From assembly GCA_037349315.1 (NCBI GenBank), contig JBAIAC010000001.1:930001-994000 (forward strand): 64,000 bases of DNA. The letters run 5' to 3'. Of this stretch, positions 11,692 to 23,336 are shown piece after piece. The notes under the pieces were generated by a model. That model worked only from the letters and a program-made list of their open reading frames with translations. It ran no database searches and had not been told where the DNA came from. Source of the DNA: Chelydra serpentina. Its lineage: Eukaryota; Chordata; Testudines; Chelydridae. Both the position numbers and the translations under genes were made by a program. Within the stretch, counting starts at the first letter, position 1, and each line of letters begins with the position of its first letter.

Positions 11692-11725
11692 ATGGACAGT
11701 CAGCTGAGCATTTGGAAAGATAAGG
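11692..11725 (+). CDS. RTN4: RTN4 (Nogo-C isoform) first coding exon
   Basis: This 34-nt exon encodes MDSQLSIWKDK plus one base, followed by a GTATTT donor. It closely resembles the isoform-specific N-terminus of mammalian Nogo-C, which also begins Met-Asp, ends in Trp-Lys-Asp-Lys and is 11 residues long. The dangling G joins in phase to exon 2 (TTGTTGAC) to give Val-Val-Asp. The complete model is 11692-11725, 29881-30088, 33706-33844, 39103-39172, 39735-39781, 42424-42482, 42899-42941, and encodes 199 residues. RTN4 is a tubule-shaping protein of the endoplasmic reticulum, and the Nogo loop inhibits axon growth through its receptors. The donor is weaker than GTAAGT. The longer Nogo-A/B first exons are absent and should lie upstream of the window. 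Confidence 0.88.
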
Positions 11726-12317
11726 GTATTTGCTGTTTATTTAACATTTTTATTTAGCTAAACATGCTGTGGTTTATTTTTCAGTAAATGAGACTTGTGG
11801 CATAGATTTTTTTAAAGTTGTAAGACATAGTGAAGTATATAAAAATGCTAAAGGTCTAGGGGTAAAAGGAATAAATGATGACCAATACAAAGTAACAAAA
11901 ATTATTTAAAAAAGAAAAATAGCTTGTATGACACACTGAAAATAGCTTAGCTGGTTAGATTTTTGCAGTCCTACATAGCATAGCACAGAATAGCTTGGAT
12001 CAGTATGTACCGCACAAATGTCAGTGCAGCCCTGATTTAGCCAATATGTTGCTTTCAGAGTTCTTAAGTCCTGTTAATTGTTAATGCAATCGAATTGTTA
12101 ATCTAATGAGGTTAAGTGTGCCTGTGTGAAGTGTAATCTATGCTGTGTTGGTCTCAGGATATTAGAGAGACAAGGTGGGTGAAGTAATACCTTTTATTGA
12201 CAAGCTTTCAAACTTACACAGAGCTCTTCAGGTCTGGAAAATGTACTCTGTGTTGCAGCTAAAAGCAGGATGGAACATATTGTTTAGCCTAAGTAATTAA
12301 CACACATTTTAAGGGAC

Positions 12318-13463
12318 TGTGACGGGTTCGGTCACAGAGACCTCCTTGGGACTGTCACCACATTGATGTGCTGGAATGACCTCTGAGCACGTTTTCCACT
12401 GCCAGCTTGGGACTCCAGAACCCTGCCTTGTTGAGCCAGACACGCTAGTCTGCTGCAACACAAACCTAGGTCTGGTCCACACCCCCAAAGCTGCACACTT
12501 TAATCAAAAACTGCTCAGCAAGTCACTTATCTCCAGCACCCAGACACCTGGTTCCCAATGGGATCCAAACCCCAAATAAATCCGTTTTACTCTGTATAAA
12601 GCTTATACAGGGTAAACTATAAATTGTCCGCTCTCTGTAACACTGATAGAAAGATATGCACAGCTGTTTGCTCCCCCAGGTATTAACCACTTAGTCAGGG
12701 TTAATTAATAAACAAAAGTGATTTTATTAAGTATAAAAAGTAGGATTTAAGTGGTTTCATGTAATAACAGACAGAACAAAGTAAGTTACCAAATAAAATA
12801 TAACAAAACATGCAAGTCTAAGCCTAATACATTAAGAATCTGTTTACAGGTAAAATCTCACCCTCAGATTGAGACTCCTCAGTCTGGGCCCAATCCTTCC
12901 CCTGGTAGAGTCCTTGTTCCATTTCAGGTGGTAATTAGGGGATTTCTCATGACTGGCAGCCCCCTTTGTTCTGTTCCACCCCCTTTTATAGCCTCGGCAT
13001 AAGGCGGGAATCTTTTGTCTCTCTCTGGGTCCTCACCCCTCCTTCTAAATGGAAAAGCACCAGGTTTAAGATGGATTCCAGTACGAGGTGACATGGTCAC
13101 ATGTCCCGTGAGACCCCAAGTCTCCATTCTTTCCGGCCCGACTCACAGGAACACAGGAAGGCTTACAAGTAAACAGAGCCATTTACAACCAATTGTCCTG
13201 GTCAATGGGAGCCATCAAGATTCTAAACCACCATTAATGGCCCACACTTTGCATAATTACAACAGGACTTCAGAGTAATACTTCATATTTCTACCTTCAG
13301 ATACAAGAATGATACATTCATACTAATAGGATGAACACACTTAGTAGATTATAAGCTTTGTAATGATACCTTACAAGAGACCTTTTGCATAAAGCATATT
13401 CCAGTTATATTATATTCACATTCATAAGCATATTTCCATAAACATATGGAGTGCAACGTCACA
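12318..13463. mobile_element. complete solo LTR (1,146 bp), Ty3/Gypsy type
   Basis: It begins TGTGACG and ends CGTCACA, a 7-bp perfect inverted end. It is flanked by the 5-bp duplication GGGAC (12313-12317, 13464-13468). There is no internal region, so it is the product of LTR-LTR recombination. The start TGTGACGG is shared with the Gypsy LTRs at 56848 and 63621, but the rest is not obviously the same subfamily. The short frames within it are not genes. Confidence 0.88.
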
Positions 13464-14462
13464 GGGACCATTCAAGGTGACGTGGCCTATTAACACCTCT
13501 CCAGCCATATAGGGGAAAGGGGGAAAAAAACAGGAGGAGGGGGGAGTGAAATGTGTTATAGATTATTGTAATAAGCCATAAATCCAATATCTCTGTTCAG
13601 TCCATGTTTTTAGTATCTAGCAAAGTTATGAATTTAAGATCTCAGGTTTGTCTTTTGAGAATGTTGTGCAGGTTTCCTTTGAGGACGAAGACTGAGAGGT
13701 CAGATAAAGTGTGATCACTTTGTGAAAAGTGTTTACCCACAGGTGATACAGTGTTTTTGTTTTTTATCATTTTTCTCTGTGAGTTCATTCAAGAGCATAG
13801 TGATTGTCTAGTTTCACCCACACAGTTGTTATTTAGGCATTTAGTGCACTGGATGAGGTACAGCACATGTGATAGGCATGTGTAGGACCTATGGATCTTG
13901 AGAGTTGTGTTGTGGGGGGTGTTGATGATCATAGCAGTGGAGCTATGTCTGCAGGTTTTGCATCTGTTGTTCTGGCAGGGTCTGGTGCTGCTTTGAGTTG
14001 GTGGGTCCTGATCTATGGGGAGCTTGCTTCTGATGATGAGCTTGGAGATAGTGGAGGGTTGTTTGAAGGTCGGAAGAGGAGGTTCAAGGAAAAGATTTAT
14101 TTCAGGGTGTGGTTCCCAGTGTGGGTTATAATTGTTTGATGATACACTGTATGGGTTCCAGTGTAGGGTGGTAGGTGACAACTAGAGGTGTGCGGTTGGA
14201 GAGGGTTTTATTACTGTATTGAAGCAGATTCTTTTTTGGTATTTGGGTGACTCATTCCATGATGCAATCTACTTTGGTGGAGTGTCCTTATTTGGGAAAG
14301 GCAGTTTTGAATGTAAGGTGTACATCCCAGACTTCCTTCTTGGGGCATAATCTGTGGTACCTGAGTGCCTGACTGTAGATAACAGATTTCTTGGTGTGTT
14401 TTGGGCTGGTTACTGGATCTGTAAAGGTAGGTGTGGTGGTCTGTGTGTTTCTTGTGTATAGT

Positions 14463-15008
14463 TAGGGCCCTTCCAAATTCACAGTCCATTTTGGTCAGTT
14501 TCACTGTCACAGAACTTCAAAAATAATAAATTTCATTATTTCAGCAATTTAAATTTGAAATGTCACGGTGTTGTAATTGTAGGGGTCCTGACCCAAAAAG
14601 GAGTTGTGTGTGGGGGGTTGCAAGGTTATTGTAGGGGGGTTGTGGTACTGCTACCCTTAGCACTGCCGTCAGCAGCAGCGCAGAAGTAAGGATGGCATGG
14701 TATGGTATTGCCACCCTTACTTCTGTGCTGCTGCCTGCAGAGCTGAGCCCTCAGTCAGCAGCCACCGCTCTCCAGCCACCCAGCTCTGAAGGCAGTGCAG
14801 AAATAAGGATGGCAGTACTGTGACCTCCTCCCCTCCAAAATAACCTTGTGACCCCCGCCCTGAAACTTACTTTTGGGTCAGGATCCCCAATTTGAGAAAC
14901 ACTGGTGTCCCCTGTGAAATTTGTATAGTATAGGGTAAAAGGACACAAAAGACCAGATTTCACGGTCTGTGACGCGTTCTTCATGGCCATTAATTTGGTA
15001 GGGCCCTA
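14463..15008. mobile_element. hAT-type element (546 bp) inside the PLE
   Basis: The ends TAGGGCCCTTCCAAATT and AATTTGGTAGGGCCCTA are imperfect inverted repeats. They are flanked by TGTATAGT (14455-14462) and TGCATAGT (15009-15016), 7 of 8 matching. It lies between the GIY-YIG and RT parts of the PLE, which read through after its removal. Confidence 0.85.
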
Positions 15009-18000
15009 TGCATAGTTGTCTGGAGGATTCCATCATTGAAGCTGATCATGGTGTCCAGGAAGTTGATGCTAGTGTGGGAGTGTTTTAGAGAGAGTTTAAT
15101 GGATCAGTGGTGGTTGTTGAAGTAGTGATGGAAATCTGTTTAGGTTGTCTGTCCAGAGGATGAAAATATCATTGATGTATCTCAGATATAGCATTGGTTT
15201 TATGGTGCATTTGTCCAGAAATTCTTCTTCAAGATGGCCCATGAAGAGGTTGACATATTAGGAAGCACTTTTGTAATTTAGTCATTTAATGAGCACTAGG
15301 TGGAAGCACAGTACAGCAGATTTTCTCTTGTTATAGTCTATTTATATTGTATGCTTAAAAACATTCATTGTTTACAATGTCTCTTACTGGATCACAAATA
15401 AGTATTCTTTATGACTAACTTTGAGAATTTGCCAGCATAATCTACAATAGTTTTAGATAAATAAGTAGTTGAGCTTAAAATAGTGTGACCTTTGTCCAGT
15501 AACCACCAAACTGTGATCACCCTTCTGACTCTCTCTGAATCATTTAGAAGTAATCTGAATGTAAGAATTTAAGTCCTATTTTGTCCTGTTGATAAGCTTT
15601 TTAGATCTACATACTCAAAGAAATAACTTCTTAAGGGGCCCTGTTAAGCTTGGTACTGGTCTGTCCAAATTTGACTATTTTTATAACTGGCTTTCCACGT
15701 TCATATGGGTTTTGGATTGTTTCCCCTCCCCACCCAATATATGTCAGCTGCCTCACACCCACGAGGTACCCTACATTAACCACCTGTACATGCATATGTG
15801 GATAAGGGAGGAAAAAACCTTCAGTCAGGTCATAATTTCCAGTTTTTAAGCCTTTTATTAGAAGTTAAAATTTTTAAAGCATGGAAAATCCTTACTAGTA
15901 TCATTTGCAATGTTTAGGTTATATGGTAAACAGTATTGCCAACTTCAAGCATTCAAAACTCCATGTGTCAGGCCAAAAAAAAAAAATGACGTAATTAAAA
16001 AAGTTTTGTTTTGTTTTTTTCATTTGCCTTCACATTTTTGAGTCTTTGGGGTACTCCCAGGCCACGTTTTCAAGTTTTTCTCTGCAACCATGGGAGACTT
16101 ACCTTTTCCCCTCCCCTGCCCCCTTTTTCTAAATGAATGCTGAGACACACATGTAATCATTCCAGAATATGGGGTTCTAAGAAAAACACCAAATAACACA
16201 AGACTTGCAGTGTGATCTTTTCCCCTCCTCACCCCCTAAATAGTTATACTGGTGCAATCCACTACAACAGTAGTGTGAACACCGTTCTAGCAGTATGTCT
16301 TATTTCCCTTCCAGTAAGGCAAAAGCTACACCAGTATAAGCACTCTTCTACTGATATAACTGCCTCCACACTGGGGAGTTAATTATACTAGTATAGTAAT
16401 TTTTGTGTAAAACAAAACAAAAACCCCATACACACAAATTGATGTTTTTTTCTTTTAGATGTAAAGTCATTTATTTACATAACATTTCAAACTGTACATT
16501 TTCAGCACGATCTCCTTACATGGGCTTGAGGGGAGGTCTCAGTGTAGCACCAGCAGGTCTGAACCTGGGCAGAGGGGCATAGTCCTTTCAGGCCTCCCAG
16601 GAACAGTTCTTCAATTCCTTGCTATGGATGGCACAGCTGATGCAGTAGTTCAGCTTCTTCTTCGCGAGCTGTCCCTATGGGTGCTCCACTTTAGGTGTTC
16701 GTGCACCTCTGCACTAGTAGTCGGAGACTTTTAGTAGAAGTGCCTGGTTGGGTCACACATGCGTGGTCTCTGCCTCGCGCTGCTGCAGGCAGTTAACCGA
16801 CACTGTGCGACCAAACCCCACTCAGTTCCTTCTCTACCACTCTTGGCTATGAGTCGGAGCAATTAGCAGCGCCTCGCTACTTTGTAGTTAATTTGTTACA
16901 GTCAGTTTCCTTATTAGCAGCTACTTAGCTTGTTTCCCTTTCCTTTTCTCCTTGGTTTAAAACCCCCCCACAAACCTCACGGCCAGGAACTTCAGAAAAA
17001 CAGCCGTTTTGAGGGTGAAGGCCCCCCCTACCCCTTCAACGGGAATGCCTGGTTTCCCGGGCTCTCAGCGCCTTGCCTCCAAGCTTGGAGTGCCTGTCCC
17101 TGACAGCCAGGTTGGTGTGATTGGTGCCTTTGTCTTAGTGCCTCCGACGCAGGCACTAACAAAGTGTTGCATTGCCTCAGGCTCACAGAGAGGCAGGGAG
17201 TGGAGCGGTCTCTCGGACCTGCATCAGGGCATGAGGCTTGGGATCCACCCCCGCCACCCCCCCCGCACTTCTCCAGCCGCAGCTTCAGACAGGAGTGCTT
17301 TCTCCAACCCCACATTGGAGTGCCGCGCCGGGCGTCACTCGAGGAAGCACCTGAGTCCCCACTGCAAGAATAATTTAAAAAAAACCCAACAAACAAAAAA
17401 AAACCCACAGCCGTCCTGTGGATAATAATAGCACCATCTGTGCTGTCAGTACCGGGAGTTCGGGTGGCTGAGAGCTCCGGCACCGCTGCAGACAGAGACT
17501 TCAGGGAACAGCTCCGGCACAAGCACTGAGGGGAGGTCGGAGCCCTGTGCCTCTGCACCGCAATGTACGTTCATTCTGCGGGCAGGCATCCACTACCGGC
17601 ACCGGCTGTGCTGTCAGCACCGGGAGCCGAAGTAGTGGAAAATCCCAGCACCTCTAGAGCCAGAGACTCTACAAGAGCCGGCTCCGACGCAGGCACTAAG
17701 GGGAAACCAAAACCCTGTCTCCGCACCGCAATCTACAAACGGTGGCATGGCACCACTGCAAAAGGCGGCTTCTTCAGAGGCGCACCCATCATGCACAGAG
17801 GTGCAGCCAGCGGCACCGCCTTCTCCTCCGCAGCCCTGGTACTGACAAGGAGGCAGCCCCAGGGGCCAATCAAACCAGCACAGCAACAGTTCCTTCAGAC
17901 AGAGGGTTCTGGTATTCGGCTCTGCCCCTGATCCCCCTATCCGCGGTACTGATACGAGAATGATACCCTTAGCACTAAGTCTCCCTGCGTCCAAAGCATC

Positions 18001-18019
18001 ACTCACTGTTTCACTCCTT

Positions 18020-19270
18020 ATTTGAAGGAGGAAGATGAGGAAGAACATGGAGCTATTCTCCCATTAGCTCCTATCCATCAGGAGTCAATCAACCCAGGAG
18101 TCTCTCCTGGGGCGTATTATGCTGTCCCTGGGTATTTACAGTGGTCTGGGGACCCCCTATGCCACTCTCTTCCCAATGGGCATACTGGACTTCATGGGTC
18201 ATATGCCCCACACAAGGGGGGACTGCCTGCCATGGCCAGACCTAGCACACAGTAATTCCCCACACCTCTGTACCAGCACCTTCAGTGGTACCAGGGAAAG
18301 AGAAGGAAGAATCTCCGCCCCTGCAGGGAACATCACTTACCCACTTGCCATCATTGTCCACAGAAGACACCTTTATGCCTCCTCTCCCTAATATAGGGAA
18401 TGATTTCAAACTGTTCCATGGCTTATTTGAGAGGCTGGCCCTCTCTGGACATCTCCCTTGAGGAGGTCCTCGTGATACAGCATGGGCTAGTAGACTTTTT
18501 GCATACATCCACTTCATTTAATGTCCTTCACATGAATGAGGCACTAATGGACCCTGTAAGGGTCATTCTGTGGACCCCTGAGGCTGCCCCTCCAGCCGGC
18601 AGGAGGTCCGACAGGAGGTGTGTACCAACAAAGGGCGTGGACTTCGCATCTAGAGCCTAATTTCTTAGTGATAGACGCAGTCCAGCGGTGTGGCATGCAA
18701 CAACAGCCCTGAAACACAACTCATGATAAGGACTGGAAAAGATCAGTTTTGGCAAGAAGGCTTACTCCTTGACTACACCTCACCTCCGCATAGCCAGCTA
18801 TGCAACATTACTAACAAAATACAACTATACAAACTAGACAAAAATGTCCAAATTGATTAATTTTATTGTCAAGGACAAGGGAGAACAATTCGCAGCACTT
18901 GATTCTGAGAACAGGGCTGCAACATCTGTGTCGACGGTGGTTGTAATGAGAAGGGCCTCATGGCTCTATCTTTCTGGCTTCCCCGAAGAGGTGCAATCCA
19001 CGGTGGAAGACTTGCCAGCCCAGATTATTCACCAAAAAGACAGACGACTCACTCCACTCACTCACAGACTCACGAGCGACTCTCCGATCCTTGGGTATCT
19101 ATAACCCCAAGCCGAAGAGGAAACAGAGGAATTACTTTACATACCAATGATACCACCGGCCAATGTATTCACAACAACAGCGGTGATTTGACTCACAGGG
19201 TCGCAGACGCAGCCCCTGAGGGGACAACAATGTACTTCTCAAGTTGCTGCACCCCAACCATCAACTTCCC
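18020..19270 (+). pseudogene. DIRS Gag remnant
   Basis: Broken plus-strand frames give peptides characteristic of reptile DIRS Gag. These are an acidic stretch near 18022 (KEEDEEEHGA), a segment at 18417-18590 with LEEVLVIQHGLVDFLHTST, and a segment at 18940-19020 with RASWLYLSGFPEEVQSTVED. Frames change several times. The region upstream (16900-18000) is GC-rich, Ser/Ala/Pro-coding and could be the Gag N-terminus, but it is too degraded to assign. Confidence 0.65.
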
Positions 19271-19287
19271 CTAACAAGAACTTCGGT

Positions 19288-19664
19288 CATAGGCGCCGAC
19301 TCCGTGGGTGCTCCGGGGCTGGAGCAACCATGAGGAAAAATTGGTGGGTGCTGGGCCCCATACCCCTCCCCTGAGGCACCGCCCCACTGCGCTTCCCCCG
19401 CGCGGTCCCCCCTTGCCGAACAGCTGCGAGGCAGGCAGGCAGCGCTAAAAAAAGAGCCTTCGGCGGGAGGCGCCTCTGGCGGCGGTGCAGGAACCCGAAA
19501 GGTGAGTTGTGGACACGCGGGGGGAGGGGGCGGGGGTGCTGGTCAGCACCCACCAATTTTTCCCAGGGGGGCAGGGATTTGGGGAAGGGGCGGGGCCGGG
19601 GGTGGAGTTGGGAGGGTCCGGGGGCGCGCGCACCCACTGGCGCCGACAAAAGTCGGCACCTATG
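19288..19664. mobile_element. hAT MITE (377 bp) inside DIRS
   Basis: TIRs CATAGGCGCCGAC and GTCGGCACCTATG are flanked by ACTTCGGT (19280-19287) and ACTCCGGT (19665-19672), 7 of 8. It sits between the Gag and RT remnants of the DIRS element. The 258-codon minus-strand frame overlapping it mixes MITE and antisense DIRS and is not a gene. Confidence 0.87.
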
Positions 19665-19672
19665 ACTCCGGT

Positions 19673-20800
19673 GAATGGAGACCAATGCTCAACCTCCGAT
19701 AATTCAACAAGTTCGTCAGAAACACAACGATTCAAGATGGTCACACTATACACTATAAGTGACTGCCTGCTAAAAGCGTCAACCCAGCAGACAGCATTGC
19801 AAGCCACCGAAGAAGTGGTAACCCTCTTCACGAATCTGGGCTTCCTAATAAATACCGACTGGCCCACTCTAACAACAGTGCAAGAGCTGGACTTCATTGG
19901 GGCCCACCTCAACTCTGTTGAGGCAATAGCCTCACTACCGAGACAACGTTCTCTCACTCTCACCAGCCTCACGCCCACTGCGTGAAATAGCCCACAGGTA
20001 TCTGCCAGCACTTGCTCCCAACTCCTTGACCACATGACAGCCACAACATTTGCTGTCAGACACACCAGATTAAACATCCGTTGCCTACAAGGAAGGCTAT
20101 GCATCAACTTCGTTCCACACAGGCACAGCATAAACAAGCACCACACGATATCGGGCAAAATAAAGGACCCCCTTCTCTGGTGGACAAAACCGACCAACGT
20201 ATGTGTGGGGGCACCCTTCATTCAGACCAATAATGCCTCACTCCTGGGATGTGGAGCACACCTGCACCCACATTCTATATAGGGCTGCTGGTCCCCTGCA
20301 GAATCCCTTCGACATATAAACCTATTGGAACTTCAAGCTGTCCGCAACGCTTGCTCCCAATTCCTGCCACTCATCAAGGACAAGGCTATTTGAAGCCTTA
20401 ACTTCTATGTATTATATATACAGACAAGGGGGAGCACACTCACAGTACCTCTGTGTGGAAGCCATAAAACCCTGATAATGGTGCATCAGACACAGTATCC
20501 ACACCACCACGGCAGATACCCTCAGCAGACAAATTCCTCAGGACCGCAAAGGGAGCTCGACAACAAACTATTCCTGCATGTATTTCAACACTGGAGGTTC
20601 CCCACTGTAGACCTTTTATTAAGTGCACAAAATACCAAACACCCTCGTTTTTGTTCTGGTGCAGGTCTCGGTGTGCAGTCGTCAGGTGCATTCCTCCTCG
20701 AAAGGAACGCTCCCCTTCTCTGTGCCTTCCCTCCTATTCCTCTCTTGAACTGAGTGATCCACAAGATCAGGCTGGATGGGCCACAGTAATTCTACTATCA
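19673..20800 (+). pseudogene. DIRS RT/RNase H remnant, catalytic core deleted
   Basis: The frame at about 19735-19980 reads from the early RT peptide FKMVTL almost directly into DCLLKASTQQ and then LDFIGAHLNSVEAIASLP, the connection region just after the usual Y-x-D-D box. Motifs A and B and the first half of the catalytic box are missing, which is best explained by an internal deletion. RNase H follows at about 20220-20560 with degenerate 'ASLLGCGAHL' and 'INLLELQAVRNACSQFLPLI', where the usual Thr-Asp-Ala-Ser is changed. The protein is inactive. Confidence 0.72.
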
Positions 20801-20969
20801 TGGTCTCACCAAATCATGGTATCCTTACCCCCTCAGCATGACCGTGCATCCATGAATCGCACTCCCACTTCTGTCTCACCCACTGTCCCAGGACTCGGGC
20901 TGTGTCCTGCATCCACAGAAACTCCATCTCAGAGCATGGCTCCTCCATGGCTCACGGAACCTGAGCTGA

Positions 20970-21830
20970 CCTGCTCAGATGAGGTACAAAATATAGTTAC
21001 ACAGTTGGACAGAAATGAACTGTCGCCCATACACCCTGAAGGGGAGACGGGTCAAGGCCTGGTGCCAACTAAAATGGATGACTTCCATCCCAGGGACATT
21101 ACCTTCTATACTGTGTTACCTATTAAAACTCAAACTGTCAGACCTATCCATGAGCTAAAAAAAGTCCATCTACCTACCATCACAACATTCCACCCCAAGG
21201 TGGATTGCCATTACGTCTTTACCCATCTACTGACCAAATGTTTCCTCAGAGGACTCAATAATGCCTACCCTGAACTACGTGAGCCTACTACACCATGGGA
21301 CCAGCACCTGGTCCTTTGTAGCATCACCTCTTCCCCGTTTGAACCCAGGACGACATAATCACTGCTCCACCGTTCTATGAAAGTAGCATTTCTTGTGGCA
21401 ATGACATCTGTCAGACATGTGGGAGTACTGTGGGTTTTCATGGCAGAACCCCCATACATGGTCTTCTTTGAGGATAAAGCCTTCCTCAGACCACACCCCT
21501 AAACCCTAAATTTTGATGTTCAGAGGGCATTGGCTTCTTACATAGACAGGACTAAACCATCCCATAAATCACCCAAACTGTTTCTATTAATCACTGAATG
21601 CTCCAAAAGGAGCACCATCTCTAAACAAAGACTTTCCACGTAGACCCATAATCGCACAAAACTCTGCTATCATCAGTGCAATCCCCTCATGGGGATTCGC
21701 TCACATCCCACTAGAGCCTTATCAGCCTCCATGGCTTCCCTGAACAATGTACCTATCACGGACGTTTGTAGAGTTGCTGCCTGGGCCTCAGCCCATACCT
21801 TATGCAGCACTATACCTTAGAGCAACAGGC
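20970..21830 (+). pseudogene. DIRS tyrosine recombinase remnant
   Basis: Plus-strand fragments give SMKVAFLVAMTSVRHVG (region of the first catalytic Arg) and, about 100 codons on, IRSHPTRALSASMASLNNVP, with the His-x-x-Arg pair of the family. It ends DVCRVAAWASAHTL, after which the expected catalytic Tyr is lost in a frame break. The order after RT/RNase H and the sequence resemblance place it in the DIRS YR family rather than Crypton or Ngaro. Several stops are present. Confidence 0.7.
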
Positions 21831-22811
21831 AACATCTGATACCTCCTTCGGATGCTCTCTACTATCGGAGGTCACGACTTCAACTCCGAAGCCCCTCCTT
21901 CTATCGGAGGGCACTGCTCTGAAGTCACCTAAAGTGGAGCACCCACAGGGACAGCACTCGAAGAAGAAGAAGAGAAGTAACGGAGGTTCTTTAAGATGTG
22001 TGTCGAGATGTATGTCCCTGTGGGTGCTCCACTATTCTCCCTTCTCCCCTCTACTTTGGAATGTCCTTGTTAGTCTCTGCAGTAGAGAAGGAACTGAGTG
22101 GGGGTTGGTCACACAGCGTCGGTTAACTGCCTGCAGCAACGCAAGGCAGGGACCACGCATGTGCGACCCAACCGGGCACTGCTACTAAAAGTCTCCGACT
22201 ACGAGCACGGGGGTGCACGGACACCTAAAGTGGAGCACCCACAGGGACACACATCTCGAAGAGCCTCAGTTACTGCACAAGGTGAGTAACCTTCTCTTCA
22301 CATAGAGCTTGGCCAGCACGTATGAATCAAATTAGGGAGACAAAGTGAGCTGGGAAAAGCAGGTTGACAAATCACTTCCATTTTACTCTGCTTTTTCAAC
22401 TACACGTCCTGTGTCATTGCTTTTAAGTCTCTGCCCAAGGACTGGGTAGGTTCTTGAAACCTGTTAGTGCTGTTCATGATAAGGTTTGCTACAGGAGATG
22501 GAGATATCTCACTTTAAAGAGGACATATGTTTCTATCCTGCTTTCCTCTAGTATTCCAGGTTCTGCTGGTCTGCGAAATATGCAGCAAAGTCCAAAAACT
22601 GGTTAGACTAGTAGTCTGGTCCCAAAATAAATAAATCTTTTGACATACCCACCTGCTTTTTTTTTTTTTGCTTTTTTTTTTTGAGTGGGGAGTTTTTAAG
22701 CTTGTTTGCCTTGAAAGATCAAATTTAAAACTAGAGAACATTTAGCAGCTTCATTGTACCTGGGATTTTCAGTTTAAACCAGAACTTGCTAGCAAAACTC
22801 TACTGAATTTA

Positions 22812-23035
22812 GGGCAGGTTTAGACAGTTTGCGTACCGCAATAATCCTATTGGTTAAGAAGGCGATATAGGTATAACAGTGAGGCAGTTACACCTGCATA
22901 GTTCATTTAGGTAAATTTGCCTAACCGCATCCACACGAGTGGGTTGTACTGTTATAATATATCACTTTCTAAACAGGTGGGGTTACACTGGTACAAAAAC
23001 TGGAGGTATACCAGTCCTTAAAGTTGTCTGAGGGC
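22812..23035. mobile_element. old Harbinger-type MITE
   Basis: The start GGGCAGGTTTAGACAG and the end GTTGTCTGAGGGC are weakly inverted. TTA precedes and TAA follows, so the 3-bp duplication is imperfect. It is diverged, and assignment is by end structure only. Confidence 0.45.
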
Positions 23036-23336
23036 TAAGTAACGAATATTCATATGCTCAAAAATTCTGATTTTTTTTAATCACTTCCCATAGTTATCCT
23101 TTTCTCTTTTATAAAACTCTCTAAAAGTATAGCCAGGATGAGTAAAAGCGGTAGAAAAACACCTTTCTGCCCTCTGTCTATACCGCATGAAAATTGACTT
23201 TTTGGCTTAACGTTTTACTGAAACCCAGAGTCCTACTTTATAGCAAGTTAGATGATGGAAAACAAAAAAGTGAATCTTAAAATGTTAATTTTTGAATGAC
23301 TTGGGATGCTTAAGGCTTTGGGATGGCTGCCTCATG

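Larger units (their letters stand above)
12137..15262 (-). mobile_element. Penelope-like element (PLE), minus strand, interrupted twice
   Basis: The 3' tail (near 12137-12317) is separated from the body by a solo LTR, and the body is split by a hAT element. The minus strand at 14181-13789 encodes a C-terminal GIY-YIG-type endonuclease region (LYLIQCTKCLNNNCVGETRQ). At about 15260-15010 it encodes a reverse-transcriptase palm with YLRYINDIFILW, where PLEs have Y-x-D-D. The second-domain order, RT then GIY-YIG, is the Penelope order. The Asp-to-Asn change and frame breaks make it inactive. Confidence 0.8.
16642..22290 (+). mobile_element. DIRS retroelement with inverted terminal repeats
   Basis: Left (about 16642-16846) and right (about 22079-22287) terminal sequences are inverted copies over about 200 bp. 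Both contain the complementary forms of 'gtgctccactttaggtg', 'agtcggagacttttagtag' and 'cactcagttccttctctac'. A junction at about 21927-22034 holds copies of both ends back to back, the internal complementary region typical of DIRS. Between them, on the plus strand, are Gag, RT/RNase H and tyrosine-recombinase remnants in that order. No target duplication was found, as expected for recombinase-mediated insertion. Confidence 0.87.

Noticed and set aside
17028..17558. 176-codon minus-strand frame
   Set aside because: Antisense to the DIRS element; no homology and low-complexity Gly/Ser/Cys-rich.
19445..20221. 258-codon minus-strand frame
   Set aside because: Runs across a hAT MITE boundary and antisense to DIRS RT/RNase H, so it cannot be an ancestral gene.
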